Part shown: piece after piece, positions 35,411 through 50,459 of the stretch
Layout of the letters: each line of letters opens with the position of its first letter
Position numbering within the stretch: position 1 is the first letter of the stretch
Assembly: GCA_947179485.1 (NCBI GenBank)
Contig: OX359250.1
Location: 12,630,539-12,694,538 of the forward strand
DNA length: 64,000 bases
Reading direction: 5' to 3'
Source of the DNA: Allacma fusca
Taxonomy: Eukaryota > Arthropoda > Collembola > Symphypleona > Sminthuridae
The notes under the pieces: model-generated
What the model was told of the DNA's origin: nothing
Databases searched by the model: none
The model's input: the letters and a program-made list of their open reading frames with translations, nothing else
Made by a program: the position numbers and the translations under genes

Positions 35411-37070
35411 AACTTGAAACTGCAATTTGAAACTTTCATTTGAAACAATTATTTGAAACTGCAATTTGAAACTGCAATTTAAAACTGCAATTTGAAACTG
35501 CAATTTGAAACTGCTATATAAACTGCAATTACAAAGATAATTTGGAACCGCATATACAAAACTGATATTTAAAAATGCGATTTGAAACTACAATTTGAAG
35601 CTGCCATTTGACACTGTAATTTGAAATTACAAATTGAAACTGCAATTTGATACTGCAAATTGAAACTGCTTTTTGAAACTGCAAAGTGAATCTGCCATTT
35701 GAAACTGCAATTTGAATCCCAATTGCAAAGTGCAATTTGAAGTTGCAATTTAAAACTGCAATTTAAAACTGCAATTTAAAACTGCAATTTAAAAATACAA
35801 ATATAAAGTGCAATTTGAAACTGCATTTTAAAACTGCAATTTGAAGCTGCTATTTGAAACTGCAACTTGAAGCTGCAATTTGAAGCTGCAATTTGGAACT
35901 GCCAATTGAAACTGCAAATTGAAACTGCAAATTGAAACTGCAAATTGAAACTGCAAATTGAATCTGCAATTTGAATCTGCAATTTGAAACTGCAATTTGA
36001 AACTGCAATTTGAAACTGTAATTTGAAACTGCAATTTGAAACTGCAATTTGAAACTGCAATTTGAAACTGTAATTTGACAATGCAATTTAAAAAAGCAAT
36101 TCGAGTCTGCGATTTAAAACTGCAATTTGAAACTGCAATTTTAAACTGCAATTTAAAGCTGCAATTTGAAACTGCAATTTATAACTGCAATTTGAAACTG
36201 CAATTTAAAGCTGCAATTTGAAACTGCAATTTATAACTGCAATTTGAAACTGCAAATTGAAACTGCAAATTGAATCTGCAATTTGAATCTGCAATTTAAA
36301 ACTGCAATTTGAAACTGCATTTTGAAACTGTAATTTGAAACTGCAATTTGAAACTGCAATTTGAAACTGCAATTTGAAACTGTAATTTGACAATGCAATT
36401 TAAAAAAGCAATTCGAGTCTGCGATTTAAAACTGCAATTTGAAACTGCAATTTTAAACTGCAATTTAAAGCTGCAATTTGAAACTGCAATTTATAACTGC
36501 AATTTGAAACTGCGATTTTAAACTGCAATTTTCATGTTATAATAACACAGCATATTTTAGACTTTTAACCTACATTTTCAAAATGCAATTTGAAACCGCG
36601 TTTCGAAACTGCATTTTGAAGCTGTAATTTATAGCGTCGATTTCAAACTGCAACTTGAAACTGCAATTTGAAACTTTCATTTGAAACAATTATTTGAAAC
36701 TGCAATTTGAAACTGCAATTTAAAACTGCAATTTGAAACTGCAATTTGAAACTGCTATATAAACTGCAATTACAAAGATAATTTGGAACCGCATATACAA
36801 AACTGATATTTAAAAATGCGATTTGAAACTACAATTTGAAGCTGCCATTTGACACTGTAATTTGAAATTACAAATTGAAACTGCAATTTGATACTGCAAA
36901 TTGAAACTGCTTTTTGAAACTGCAAAGTGAATCTGCCATTTGAAACTGCAATTTGAATCCCAATTGCAAAGTGCAATTTGAAGTTGCAATTTAAAACTGC
37001 AATTTAAAACTGCAATTTAAAACTGCAATTTAAAAATACAAATATAAAGTGCAATTTGAAACTGCAACTT
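35400..37070. repeat. 1241-bp higher-order tandem duplication
   Basis: Segment 35529-35735 recurs at 36770-36976 (+1241) with identical translation. It includes the distinctive GGAACCGCATATACAAAACT and CAATCCCAATTGCAAAG-type motifs. The preceding GTCGA islands at 35381 and 36619 share the same offset within a few bases. Confidence 0.82.
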
Positions 37071-38599
37071 GAAGCTGCAATTTGAAGCTGCAATTTGGAA
37101 CTGCCAATTGAAACTGCAAATTGAAACTGCAAATTGAAACTGCAAATTGAAACTGCAAATTGAATCTGCAATTTGAATCTGCAATTTGAAACTGCAATTT
37201 GAAACTGCAATTTGAAACTGCAATTTGAAACTGCATTTTGAAACTGCATTTTGAAACTGCATTCTGAAACTGCATTTTGAAACTGCATTTGGAAACTGCA
37301 TTTTGAAACTGCATTTGAAACTGCATTTTGAAACTGCAGTCTGAAACTGCATTTTGAAACTGCATTTGGAATATGCATTTTGAAACTGAATTTTGAAACT
37401 GCATTTTGAAACTGAATTTTCAAACTGCAATTTGAAATTGCCATTTAAAACTTCAGTTTGAAACCTACATTTGAAACTTCAAATTTAACCTGCAATTTGA
37501 AACTGCAATTTGAAACTGATATTTGAAACTGCAATTTGAAGCTGCAGTTTGTAACTGCAATTTAAAGATTCAATTTATAACTGCAATTTGAAACTGCGAT
37601 TTTAAATTGCAATTTGAAACTGCATTTTGAAACTGCACTTTAAACCGCAATTTGAAACTGCAATTTAAACTGCAAATTGAAACTGCGATTTTAAACTGCA
37701 AATTGAAACTGCAAATTGAAACTGCAAATTGAATCTGCAATTTGAATCTGCAATTTGAAACTGCAACTTGAAGCTGCAAGATAAAATGCAATTTAAACTG
37801 CAATTTGAAACTGCAATTTGAAACTGCAATTTGAAACTGCAATTTGAAACTGCAATTTGAAACTGCATGTTCAAACTCCAATTTCAAATTGCAAATTGAA
37901 ACAGCAATTTGAAATTGCAAATTGAAACAGCAATTTCAAACTGCAATTTGAAACTGCAACTTGAAACTGCAATTTGAAGCTGCAAATTGAATCTGCCATA
38001 TGGAACTGCAATTTGAATTCCAATTGCAAAGTGCAATTTAAAGCTGCAATTTAAAACTGCATTTTGATGCTGCAATTTAAAACAGCAATTCGAGTCTGCG
38101 ATTTAAAACTGCAATTTGAAACTGCAATTTAAAACAGCAATTCGAGTCTGCGATTTAAAACTGCGATTTGAAACTGCAATTTCAAACAGCAATTCGAGTC
38201 TGCAATTTGAAACACCAATTTGTAACTGCAAATTAAAACTGCAATTTGAAAATGCAAATTAAAACTGCATTCTGAAACTGCAATTTAAAACTGCATTTTG
38301 AAACTGCATTCTGAAACTGCATTTTTAAACTGCATTTTAAAACTGCATTTCAAAAATACATTTAAGCTGCAATTTGAAACTGCAATTTAAAACAGCAATT
38401 CGAGTCTGCGATTTAAAACTGCAATTTGAAACTGCAATTTAAAGCTGCAATTTGAAACTGCAATTTGAAACTGCGATTTTAAACAGCAATTTTCATGTTA
38501 TTATACCACAGCATATTTTAGACTTTTAACCTACATTTTCAAAATGCAATTTTAAACCGCGTTTCGAAACTGCATTTTGAAGCTGTAATTTATAGCGTC

Positions 38600-40080
38600 G
38601 ATTTTAAACTGCAACTTGAAACTGCAATTTGAAACTTTCATTTGAAACAATTATTTGAAACTGCAATTTGAAACTGCAATTTAAAACTGCAATTTGAAAC
38701 TGCTATATAAACTGCAATTACAAAGACAAATTTGGAACCGCATAAACAAAACTGATATTTAAAAATGGAATTTGAAACTACAATTTGAAACTGCATTTTA
38801 AAACTGCAATTTGAAACTGCAATTTGAAACTGCATTTTGAAACTGCATTTTGAAACTGCATTCTGAAACTGCATTTTGAAACTGCATTTGGAAACTGCAT
38901 TTTGAAACTGCATTTGAAACTGCATTTTGAAACTGCAGTCTGAAACTGCATTTTGAAACTGCATTTGGAATATGCATTTTGAAACTGAATTTTGAAACTG
39001 CATTTTGAAACTGAATTTTCAAACTGCAATTTGAAATTGCCATTTAAAACTTCAGTTTGAAACTTGCATTTGAAACTTCAAATTTAACCTTCAATTTGAA
39101 ACTGATATTTGAAACTGATATTTGAAACTGCAATTTGAAGCTGCAGTTTGTAACTGCAATTTAAAACTGCAATTTATAACTGCAATTTGAAACATCGATT
39201 TTAAACTGCAATTTGAAACTGCATTTTGAAACTGCACTTTAAACTGCAATTTGAAACTGCAATTTAAACTGCAAATTGAAACTGCGATTTTAAACTGCAA
39301 ATTGAAACTGCAAATTGAATCTGCAATTTGAATCTGCAATTTGAAACTGCAACTTGAAACTGCAATTTGAAACTTTCATTTGAAACAATTATTTGAAACT
39401 GCAATTTGAAACTGCAATTTAAAACTGCAATTTGAAACTGCTATATAAACTGCAATTACAAAGACAAATTTGGAACCGCATAAACAAAACTGATATTTAA
39501 AAATGGAATTTGAAACTACAATTTGAAACTGCATTTTAAAACTGCAATTTGAAACTGCAATTTGAAACTGCATTTTGAAACTGCATTTTGAAACTGCATT
39601 CTGAAACTGCATTTTGAAACTGCATTTGGAAACTGCATTTTGAAACTGCATTTGAAACTGCATTTTGAAACTGCAGTCTGAAACTGCATTTTGAAACTGC
39701 ATTTGGAATATGCATTTTGAAACTGAATTTTGAAACTGCATTTTGAAACTGAATTTTCAAACTGCAATTTGAAATTGCCATTTAAAACTTCAGTTTGAAA
39801 CTTGCATTTGAAACTTCAAATTTAACCTTCAATTTGAAACTGATATTTGAAACTGATATTTGAAACTGCAATTTGAAGCTGCAGTTTGTAACTGCAATTT
39901 AAAACTGCAATTTATAACTGCAATTTGAAACATCGATTTTAAACTGCAATTTGAAACTGCATTTTGAAACTGCACTTTAAACTGCAATTTGAAACTGCAA
40001 TTTAAACTGCAAATTGAAACTGCGATTTTAAACTGCAAATTGAAACTGCAAATTGAATCTGCAATTTGAATCTGCAATTT
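38600..40080. repeat. 738-bp higher-order tandem duplication
   Basis: Four reading frames recur at exactly +738 (38638, 38778, 38798, 39091 to 39376, 39516, 39536, 39829), including a 121-residue identical translation. Two more diverged relatives of the GAATATGCATTTTGAAACTG module lie at about 37370, 40700 and 41985. Confidence 0.88.
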
Positions 40081-40135
40081 GAAACTGCAACTTGAAGCTG
40101 CAAGATAAAATGCAATTTAAACTGCAATTTGAAAC

Positions 40136-40266
40136 TGCAATTTGAAACTGCAATTTGAAACTGCAATTTGAAACTGCAATTTGAAACTGCAATTTGAAAC
40201 TGCAATTTGAAACTGCAATTTGAAACTGCAATTTGAAACTGCAATTTGAAACTGCAATTTGAAACT
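40136..40266. repeat. homogeneous stretch of the 13-bp monomer
   Basis: Ten consecutive perfect GAAACTGCAATTT monomers, one of the least diverged runs in the domain. It looks like a recent expansion by slippage or unequal exchange. Confidence 0.85.
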
Positions 40267-43200
40267 GCATGTTCAAACTCCAATTTGAAATTGCAAATTG
40301 AAACAGCAATTTGAAATTGCAAATTGAAACAGCAATTTGAAATTGCAAATTGAAACAGCAATTTCAAACTGCAATTTGAAACTGCAACTTGAAACTGCAA
40401 TTTGAAGCTGCAATTTGGAACTGCAAATTGAAACTGCAAATTGAAACTGCAAATTGAAACTGCAAATTGAAACTGCAAATTGAATCTGCAATTTGAATCT
40501 GCAATTTGAATCTGCAATTTGAAACTGCAATTTAAACTGCAAATTGAAACTGCAATTTTAAACTGCAAATTGAAACTGCAAATTGAAACTGTAAATTGAA
40601 TCTGCATTTTGAAACTGCATTTGGAAACTGCATTTTGAAATTGCTTTTGAAACTGCATTTTGAAACTGCAGTCTGAAACTGCATTTTGAAACTGCATTTG
40701 GAATATGCATTTTGAAACTGAATTTTGAAACTGCATTTTGAAACTGAATTTTCAAATTGCAATTTGAAATTGCCATTTAAAACTGCAGTTTCAAACTGGC
40801 ATTTAAAACCGCAATTTAAAACTGCAGTTTGAAACTAGCATTTGAAACTACAAATTGAACCTGCAATTTGAAACTGCAATTTGAAACTGCAATTTGAAGC
40901 TGCAATTTGTAACTGAAATTTAAAACTGCAATTTATAACTGCAATTTGAAACTGCGATTTTAAACTGCATTTTGAAACTGCATTTTGAAACTGCACTTTA
41001 AACTGCAATTTGAAACTGCATTTTGAAACTGCACTTTAAACTGCAATTTGAAACTGCAATTTGAAACTGCAATTTGAAACTGCAATTAGAAGCTGCAATT
41101 TGAAACTGCAATTTGAAGCTGCTATTTGAAGTTGCAATTTAAATTAGCAATTTAAAACAGAAATTTGAAACTGCGATTTGAAACTGCAGTTTCAAACTAG
41201 CATTTGAAATCGCAATTTAAAATTTCTTTTTCAAACTGGCATATGAAACCGCTATTTGAAACGGCATTTTTAAACGGCGATTTGAAACTGCGTTTCTAAA
41301 CTGCATTTTGAAGCTGTATTTTGACACTAGATTTTGAAACTGCATTTTGAAGCTGTATTTTGACGCTAGATTTTGAAACTGCAAATTGAAACTGCAATGT
41401 GTAACTATAATGAGAAACTGCAATTTAAACTGCAATTTTAAACTGCAAATTGAAACTGCAAATTGAAACTGCAAATTGAATCTGCAAATTGAATCTGCAA
41501 TTTGAAACTGCAATTTGAAGCTGCAATTTGTAACTGAAATTTAAAACTGCAATTTATAACTGCAATTTGAAACTGCGATTTTAAACTGCAATTTGAAACT
41601 GCATTTTGAAACTGCAATTTGAAACTGCAATTTGAGACTGCAGTTTCAAACTGGCATTTCAAACCGCAATTGAAAACCGCAGTTTCAAACTTGCATTTGA
41701 AATTGCAAATTGAAACAGCAATTTCAAACTGCAATTTAAACTGCAAATTGAAACTGCAATTTAAACTGCAATTTGAAACTGCAAATTGAATCTGCAATTT
41801 TAATCTGCAATTTGAAACTGCACTTTGAAACTGCAATTTGAAACTGCAATTTGAAACTGCATTTTGAAACTGCATTCTGAAACTGCATTCTGAAACTGCA
41901 TTTGGAAACTGCATTTTGAAACTGCATTTGAAACTGCATTTTGAAACTGCAGTCTGAAACTGCATTTTGAAACTGCATTTGGAATATGCATTTTGAAACT
42001 GAATTTTGAAACTGCATTTTGAAACTGAATTTTCAAACTGCAATTTGAAATTGCCATTTAAAACTGCAGTTTCAAACTGGCATTTAAAACCGCAATTTAA
42101 AACTGCAGTTTGAAACTAGCATTTGAAACTACAAATTGAACCTGCAATTTGAAACTGCAATTTGAAACTGCAATTTGAAGCTGCAATTTGAAACTGCAAT
42201 TTGAAGCTGCAATTTGTAACTGCAATTTAAAACTGCAAATTAAAACTGCAATTTGTAACTGCAATTTGAAACTGAATTTGATACAGCAATTTGAATTTGC
42301 AATTTAACTTGCAATTTAAAACTGCAATTTTAAACTGCAATTTGAAACTGCAATTTGTAACTGCAATTTGTAACTGCAAATTGAAACTGCAAATTGAAAC
42401 TGCAATTTGAAACTGCAATTTGAAACTGCAATTTGAAACTGCAATTTGTAACTGCAATTTGAAACTGAATTTGATACAGCAATTTGAATTTGCAATTTAA
42501 CTTGCAATTTAAAACTGCAATTTTAAACTTCAAAGTGAAACTGTATTTCAAACTGCAATTCAAAACTGGAAATTTAAACTGCAAATTGAAACTGCAATTT
42601 GAAACTGCAATTTGAAACTGCAATTTGAAACTGCAATTTGTAACTGCAGTTTAAAACTGTATTTGAAACTGCAATTTAAAACTGCAATTTGTAACTGCAT
42701 TTTAAAACTGTATTTGAAACTGCAATTTGAAACTGCAATTTGTAACTGCATTTTAAAACTGCATTTTGAAACTGCATTTTGAAACTGCATTTTGAAACTG
42801 CATTTTAAAACTAAAATTTGAAACTGCAATTTAAACTGCAATTTAAAACTGCAATTTGTAACTGCAATTTGAAACTGTATTTGAACCTGCATTTCGAAAC
42901 AGGAAATTTAAACTGCATTTTGAAACTGAATTTTAAAACTGCAATTTGAAACTGCAATTTAAACGGCAAATTGAAACTGCAATTTAAAACTGCAATTTGT
43001 AACTGCAATTTGAAACTGTATTTGAAACTGCGTTGTGATACTGCATTTTGAAACTCTATTTTGAAACTGCAATTTCAAACTACAAATTGAAACTGCAACG
43101 AGAAACTGTATTTGAAACTGCAATTCGAAACAGGAAATTTAAATTGCATTTTGAAACTGCATTTCGAAACTGCATTTTGAAACCGCGTTTTGAAACTGCA

Positions 43201-46200
43201 ATTTAAAAAGGCAATATGAGACTGCGATTTAAAACTGCAGTTTCAAACTGGCATTTCAAACCGCAATTAAAAACCGCAGTTTCAAACTGGCATTTGAAAT
43301 TGAGAATTGAAACAGCAATTTGAAACTGCAATTTGAAACTGCAATTTGAAACTGCAATTTGAAACTGCAATTTGAAACTGCAATTTGAAACTGCAATTTG
43401 AAACTGCAGTTTGAAACTGTATTTGAAACTGCAATTTGAAACTGCAATTTGTAACTGCATTTTAAAACTGCATTTTGAAACTGCATTTTGAAACTGCATT
43501 TTAAAACTAAAATTTGAAACTGCAATTTAAACGGCAAATTGAAACTGCAATTTAAAACTGCAATTTGTAACTGCAATTTGAAACTGTATTTGAAACTGCG
43601 TTGTGATACTGCATTTTGAAACTCCATTTTGAAACTGCAATTTAAAACTGCAATTTGTAACTGCAATTAGAAACTGTATTTGAAATTGCAATTCGAAACT
43701 GGAAATTTAAATTGCATTTTGAAACTGCATTTCGAAACTGCATTTTGAAACCGCGTTTTGAAACTGGAATTTGAAACTGCAATTTAAAACAGCAATATGA
43801 GACTGCGATTTAAAACTGCAGTTTCAAACTGGCATTTCAAACCGCAATTAAAAACCGCAGTTTCAAACTGGCATTTGAAATTGCAAATTGAAACAGCAAT
43901 TTGAAACTGCAATTTGAAACTGCAATTTGAAGCTGCAATTTGATACCGCAATTTGAAACTGCAATTTATAACTGCAATTTGAAACTGCGATTTTAAACTG
44001 CAATTGGAAACTGCAATTTGTAACGGCAGTGAAAAACTGCAATTTGAAACTGCAATGAGAAACTGCAATTTAAAACTGCAATTTAAAACTGCAAATTGAA
44101 ACTGCAAATTGAAACTGCAATTTGAAAGTACAAATTGAAACTGCAACTTGAAACTGCATTTTGAAACAACCATTTTGAAGCTGCAATTTGACACTGTAAT
44201 TTAAAACATCAATTTATAACTGCAATTTGAAACTGCGATTTTAAACTGCAATTTGAAACTGCAATGTGTAACTGCAATGAGAAACTGCAATTTGAAACTG
44301 CAATGAGAAACTGCAATTTGAAACTGCAATTTAAAACTGCAAATTGAAACTGCAATTTGAAAGAACAAATTGAAACTGCAATTTGAAACTGCATTTTGAA
44401 ACTACCATTTTGAAGCTGCAATTTGACACTGTAATTTAAAACAGCAATTTTGAAGTTGCAATTTGAAACTGCGATTAAAAACCGCAATTTCTAACTGGAA
44501 TTTGAAACCGCCATTTGAAAATGCAATTTGAAACTTCAATTTGAAGCTGCAATTTGAAACTGCAATTTGAAACTGCAATTTATAGCTACAATTTGAAATT
44601 GCGATTTGAAACTGCAATGTGTAACTGCAATGAGTAACTGCAATGAGAAACTGCAATTTGAAACTGCAATGAGAAACTGCAATTTGAAACTGCAATTTAA
44701 AACTGCAAATTTAAACTGCAAATTTTAACTGCAATTTGAAACTACAAATTGAAACTGCATTTTGAAACTACCATTTGAAACTGCAATTTAAAACAGCAAT
44801 TCTAAAGTTGCAATTTGAAACTGCGATTTAAAACTGGCTTTTTAAACTGCAATTTAAAACTGCAATTTGAAACTGCAATATAAACCTCAAATTGAAACTG
44901 CAATTTGAAACTGCAATTTAAACTGCAAATTGAAACTGCAATTTAAACTGCAAATCGAAACTGCAATTTGAAACTGCAATTTGTAACTGCAATTTGAAAC
45001 TGCAATTTGTAACTGCATTTTGAAACTGCAAATTGAAACTGCAAGTTGAAACGGAAGTTTGAAACTGCAGATTGAAACTGCAAATTGAAACTGTAAAATA
45101 AAACTATAAATTGAAACTGGAAATTGAAGCTGGAACTTAAAACTGCAATTTTGAAGTTGCAATTTGAAACTGCGATTTAAAACTGCAATTTTAAACTGGA
45201 ATTTGAAACCGCCATTTGAAACTGCAATTTGAAACTTCAATTTGAAGCTGCAATTTGAAACTGCAATTTGGAACTGCAATTTATAGCTGCAATTTGAAAT
45301 TGCGATTTTAAACTGCAATTTGAAACTGCAATGTGTAACTGCAATGAGTAACTGCAATGAGAAACTGCAATTTGAAACTGCAATGAGAAACTGCCAGTTG
45401 AAACTGCAATTTAAAACTGCAAATTTAAACTGCAAATTTAAACTGCAATTTGAAACTACAAATTGAAACTGCATTTTGAAACTACCATTTGAAACTGCGA
45501 TTTAAAACTGCAATTTCAAGCTGGCATTTGAAACCGCAATTTAAAACTGGCTTTTTAAACTGCAATTTAAAACTGCAATTTGAAACTGCAATTTAAACTT
45601 CAAATTGAAACTGCAATTTGAAACTGCAATTTAAACTGCAAATTGAAACTGCAATTTAAACTGCAAATTGAAACTGCAATTTAAACTGCAAATTGAAACT
45701 GCAATTTGAAACTGCAATTTGTAACTGCAATTTGAAGCTGCAATTTGAAACTGCATTTTGAAACTGCATTTTGAAACTGCAAATTGAAACTGCAAGTTGA
45801 AACGGAAGTTTGAAACTGCAGATTGAAACTGCAGATTGAAACTGCAAATTGAAACTGTAAAATAAAACTGTAAATTGAAACTGGAAATTGAAGCTGGAAC
45901 TTGAAACTGCAATTTGGAACTGCAAATAAAAACTGCGTTTTGAAACTATATTTTGAAACTGCATTCTGAAACTGCATTTTAAAACTGCATTTTGAAACTA
46001 CGATTTGAAACTGAAATTTAAAATTGCAATTTGAAACTGTAATTTGAAACTGTAATTTGAAACTACAAATTAAAACTGCAATTTGATACTGCAAATTGAA
46101 AATGCAATTTGAATTTGCATTTTGAAACTGCAGTTTGAAACAGCAATTTAAAACAGCAATTTGAAACTGCAAATTGAAACTGCAAATTGAAACTGATATT

Positions 46201-48109
46201 TGAAACTGCAAATTGAAACTGCAAAATGAAGCTGCAATTTAAACAGCAATTTGAAACTGCAATTTAAACTGCAAATCGAAACTGCGATTTGAAACTTGTA
46301 ATCTGAAACTGCAAATTGAAACTGCAATGAGAAACCTTGTTTGGAACTGCAATTCGAAACTGCGATTTAAAACTGCATTTTGAAACCGCATTTTGTAGCT
46401 GCATTTTGAAACTGGACTTTCAAACTGCGTGTTAACACTGCAGTTTGAATTTTTATTTTTCAAACTGGAATTTTCATATTATTACTAAACATCAATTTTT
46501 GGACGGCAATTTACATATTTTTGTTTTTAATCTACATTTTGAAATACCAATTTTAAATCGTGTTTCGAAACTGCATTTCGAAGCTGTATTTTATTGCGTC
46601 GATTTGAAACTGCAATTTAAAACTGCAATTTGAAGCTTGCAACTTGAAACTGCAATTTGAAACTGTAATTTGAAACTGCATTTTGAAACTGCATTTTGAA
46701 ACTGCAATTTGAAACTGCATTTTGACACTGCAATTTGATACTGCAACTTTAAACTGCAAATTAAAACTGTAAATTGAAACTCCAATGAGAAACTGTATTT
46801 GAAACTGCAATTCGAAACTGGAAATTTAAACTGCATTTTGAAACTACATTTTGAAACTGGTTTTTAACACTGCAATTTAATTTTTTTTTCTAGCTGCAAT
46901 TTTCATATTAATATTAAACATCAATTTTTGGACTGCATTTTGCATATTTTTCTTTTTAACCTACATTTTGAAAAACCGATTCTAAATCGCGTTTCGAAAC
47001 TGCATTTCGTAACTGTGTTTTAAAGCGTCGATTTGAAATTGCAACTTGAAACTTATATTTAAAATGCAATTTGAAACTGCATTTTGGAACTGCAATTTGA
47101 AACTGCATTTTGAAACTGCATTTTGAAACTGCATTTTGAAACTATCATTTTAAACTGCATTTTGAAACTATCATTTTAAACTGCATTTTGAAACTTCAAA
47201 TTGCAACTGCAATTTGAAAGTGCAATTTAAAACCGCAAAATAAACTGCAATTACAAAGACAAATTTGGAACCGCAATTACAAAATTGCAATTTAAAATTG
47301 CAATTTGAATCTACAATTTCAAGCTGCAATTTGACACTGAAATTTTAAATTACAAATTGAAACTGCTATTTGATACTGCAAATTGAGGCTTCAAATTGAA
47401 ACTGCAAATTGAAACTGCAATTTGGAACTGCAATTTGAAACTGCAAATTAAAACTGCAAATTGAAACTGCAAATTGAAACTGCAAGTTGAAACGGAAGTT
47501 TGAAACTGCAGATTGAAACTGCAAATTGAAACTGTAAAATAAAACTGGAAATTAAAACTGGAAATTTAAGCATCAATTTAAAACCGCAATTTGGAACTGC
47601 AAATTAAAACTGCATTTTAAAACTATATTTTGAAACTGCATTCTGGAACTGCATTTTAAAACTGCATTTTGAAACTGCGATTTGAAACTGTTATTTAAAA
47701 CTGCAATTTGAAGCTTGCAAGTTGATACTGCATTTTGAAACTCCAATTTGAAACTAAAATTTAAACTGCAATTTGAAACTGCTATTTAAAACTGCAATTT
47801 GAAGCTTGCAATTTGATACTGCATTTTGAAACTCCAATTTGAAACTAAAATTTAAACTGCAATTTGAAACTGCAATTTGAAACTGCAATTTGAAACTGCA
47901 AATTGAAACTGCAAAGAGAAACTGTATTTTTAAACTGCAATTCGATACTGGAATTTTGAACTGCATTTGGAACCGCATTTTGAAACTGCGTTTTAATACT
48001 GCATTTTGTAACTGCATTTTGTAACTGCATTTTGAAACTGCTATTTGAATTTTTATTTTTCAAACTGCAATTTTCATATAATTTTTACACTTTAATATTT
48101 GGACTGCAA

Positions 48110-49010
48110 TTACAAAACTGCAAGTTAAAACTGCAATTTAAAACTGCTATTTGAAACTACAATTTGAAACTACAATTTGAAGCTGCAATTTGAAACTGTC
48201 ATTTGAAACAGCAATTTGAAACTGCAATTTGAAACTTTAAATTGCAACTGCAATTTGAAAGTGCAATTTGAAACCGCAACATAAACTGCAATTACAAAGA
48301 AAAATTTTGAAGCGCAATTACAAAACCGCAATTTCAAACAGCAATTTGAATCTACAAAATCAAGCTGCAATTTGACACTGTAATTTGAAATTACAAATGG
48401 AAACTGCTATTTGATACTGCAAATTGAGACTTCAAATTGAAACTGCAATTTGAAACTGCAATTTGAAAATGCAATTTGAAACTGCAATTTAAAACTGGAA
48501 TTTTGAACTGCATTTTGAAACCGCATTTTGAAACTGCGTTTTAATACTGCATTTTGTAACTGCATTTTGAAACTGCTATTTGAATTTTTATTTTTCAAAC
48601 TGCAATTTTCATATAATTTTTACACTTTAATATTGGACTGCAATTACAAAACTGCAAGTTAAAACTGCAATTTAAAACTGCTATTTGAAACTACAATTTG
48701 AAACTACAATTTGAAGCTGCAATTTGAAACTGTCATTTGAAACAGCAATTTGAAACTGCAATTTGAAACTTTAAATTGCAACTGCAATTTGAAAGTGCAA
48801 TTTGAAACCGCAACATAAACTGCAATTACAAAGACAAATTTGGAAGCGCAATTACAAAACCGCAATTTAAAACAGCAATTTGAATCTACAATTTCAAGCT
48901 GCAATTTGACACTGTAATTTGAAATTACAAATGGAAACTGCTATTTGATACTGCAAATTGAGACTTCAAATTGAAACTGCAATTTGAAACTGCAATTTGA
49001 AAATGCAATT
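48110..49010. repeat. 534-bp higher-order tandem duplication
   Basis: Segment 48170-48370 recurs at 48704-48904 (+534). The translations differ at only a few residues. Both copies carry AACATAAACTGCAATTACAA. Confidence 0.8.
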
Positions 49011-49599
49011 TGAAACTGCAATTTAAAACTGCAATTTGAAACTGCGATTTTAAACTGCAATTTTAAACTGCAATGTGTAACTGCAATGAGAAACTGCAAT
49101 TTGAAACTGCAATTTAAAACTGCAAATTTAAACTGCAAATTTAAACTGCAATTTAAAACTGCATTTTGAAACTGCATTTTGAAACAGCGGTTTGAAACTG
49201 CAATTTAAAACTGCGATTTGAAACTGCGATTTGAAACTTCAATTCAAAACTGCAATTTGAAGCTTGCAATTTGAAACTCCAGTTTGAAACTCCAATTTGA
49301 ATCTGAAATTTAAACTGCAATTTGATACTGCAATTTGAACCTGGAAATTGAAACTGGAAATTGAAACTGCAATTTGCAACTGCAAATTGAAACTGCAAAT
49401 TGAAACTGCAATTTAAAACTGCAAATTGTAACTGTGATTTGAATTTACAAATTGAAACTGTCAATTGAAACTGCCATTTGAAAATGCCATTTGAAACTGC
49501 AATTGCAAAGTGCAATTTGAAATTGCAATTTTAAACTGTAATTGAAAACCGGATTTAGAAAGTGAAATTTGTAACCGCAATTACAAAACGCAATTTAAA

Positions 49600-49764
49600 A
49601 CTGAGCACACATATGTAATATAAACGTACGTAACACATTATAAACTGAACCAACCAAAAAGACCCTAAACCGAAGAAACCTTACCTAACCTAATGTTACC
49701 TAAAAATGTAACCAAACCTAATGAAACCTAAATTACCTTAACAAAACCAACCCAAGGTTTTTAG
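49600..49764. repeat. CCTAA-rich block D (diverged)
   Basis: About 165 bp with CCTAACCTAATGTTACCTAA and related motifs between 13-bp monomers. More diverged than blocks A-C, but the ending AAGGTTTTTAGGAAACTGC resembles their right boundary. Confidence 0.65.
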
Positions 49765-49789
49765 GAAACTGCAATATGAAACTTTTATT

Positions 49790-50270
49790 TGAAACGGTCA
49801 TTTGAAACTGTCATCTGAAACTGAATTTTAAAACTGCATTTTGAAACTGCATTTTAAAACTGCATTTTAAAACCGGCTTTTAAAACTGAATTTTGAACCT
49901 GCATTTTGAAACTGCAATTTGAAACCTCAATATAAACTGCAATTACAAAGACAAATTTGTAACCGCAATTACAAAACTGGAATTTGAATTTGCAATTTGA
50001 AACTGCAATTTGAAACTGTCATTTGAAACTGTCATTTGAAACTGTCATCTGAAACTAAATTTTAAAACTGCATTTTGAAACTGCATTTTAAAACTGCATT
50101 TTAAAACTGCATTTTAAAACCGGCTTTTGAAACTGCATTTTGAACCTGCATTTTGAAACTGCAATTTGAAACCTCAATATAAACTGCAATTACAAAGACA
50201 AATTTGTAACCGCAATTACAAAACTGGAATTTGAATTTGCAATTTGAAACTGCAATTTCAAACTGTAATT
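49790..50270. repeat. 247-bp tandem duplication
   Basis: GAAACCTCAATATAAACTGC followed by the CAAAGACAAATTTGTAACCG segment occurs at 49921 and again at 50168 (+247), with the same flanking CCGGCTTTTAAAACTG module. Confidence 0.75.
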
Positions 50271-50459
50271 TGAAACTGCAATTTGAAACTGTAATTTGAA
50301 ACTACAAATTAAAACTGAAATTTGATACTGCAAATTAAAACAGAAATTTGATACTGCAAATTGAAACTGCAGTTTGAAACTTTATTTTGAAAGTGCAGTT
50401 TAAAACCTGCAATTTTAAACATCATTTTGGAATTGCGATTTGAAACCGCGTTTCGAAAC

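Noticed and set aside
13564-49515. Dozens of long minus-strand ORFs (60-244 codons) with repeating FKLQFQIAVSNCS-type translation
   Set aside because: They arise only because the 13-bp satellite monomer lacks stops on that strand in every frame; overlapping frames give the same peptide, and there are no start contexts, introns or domains.
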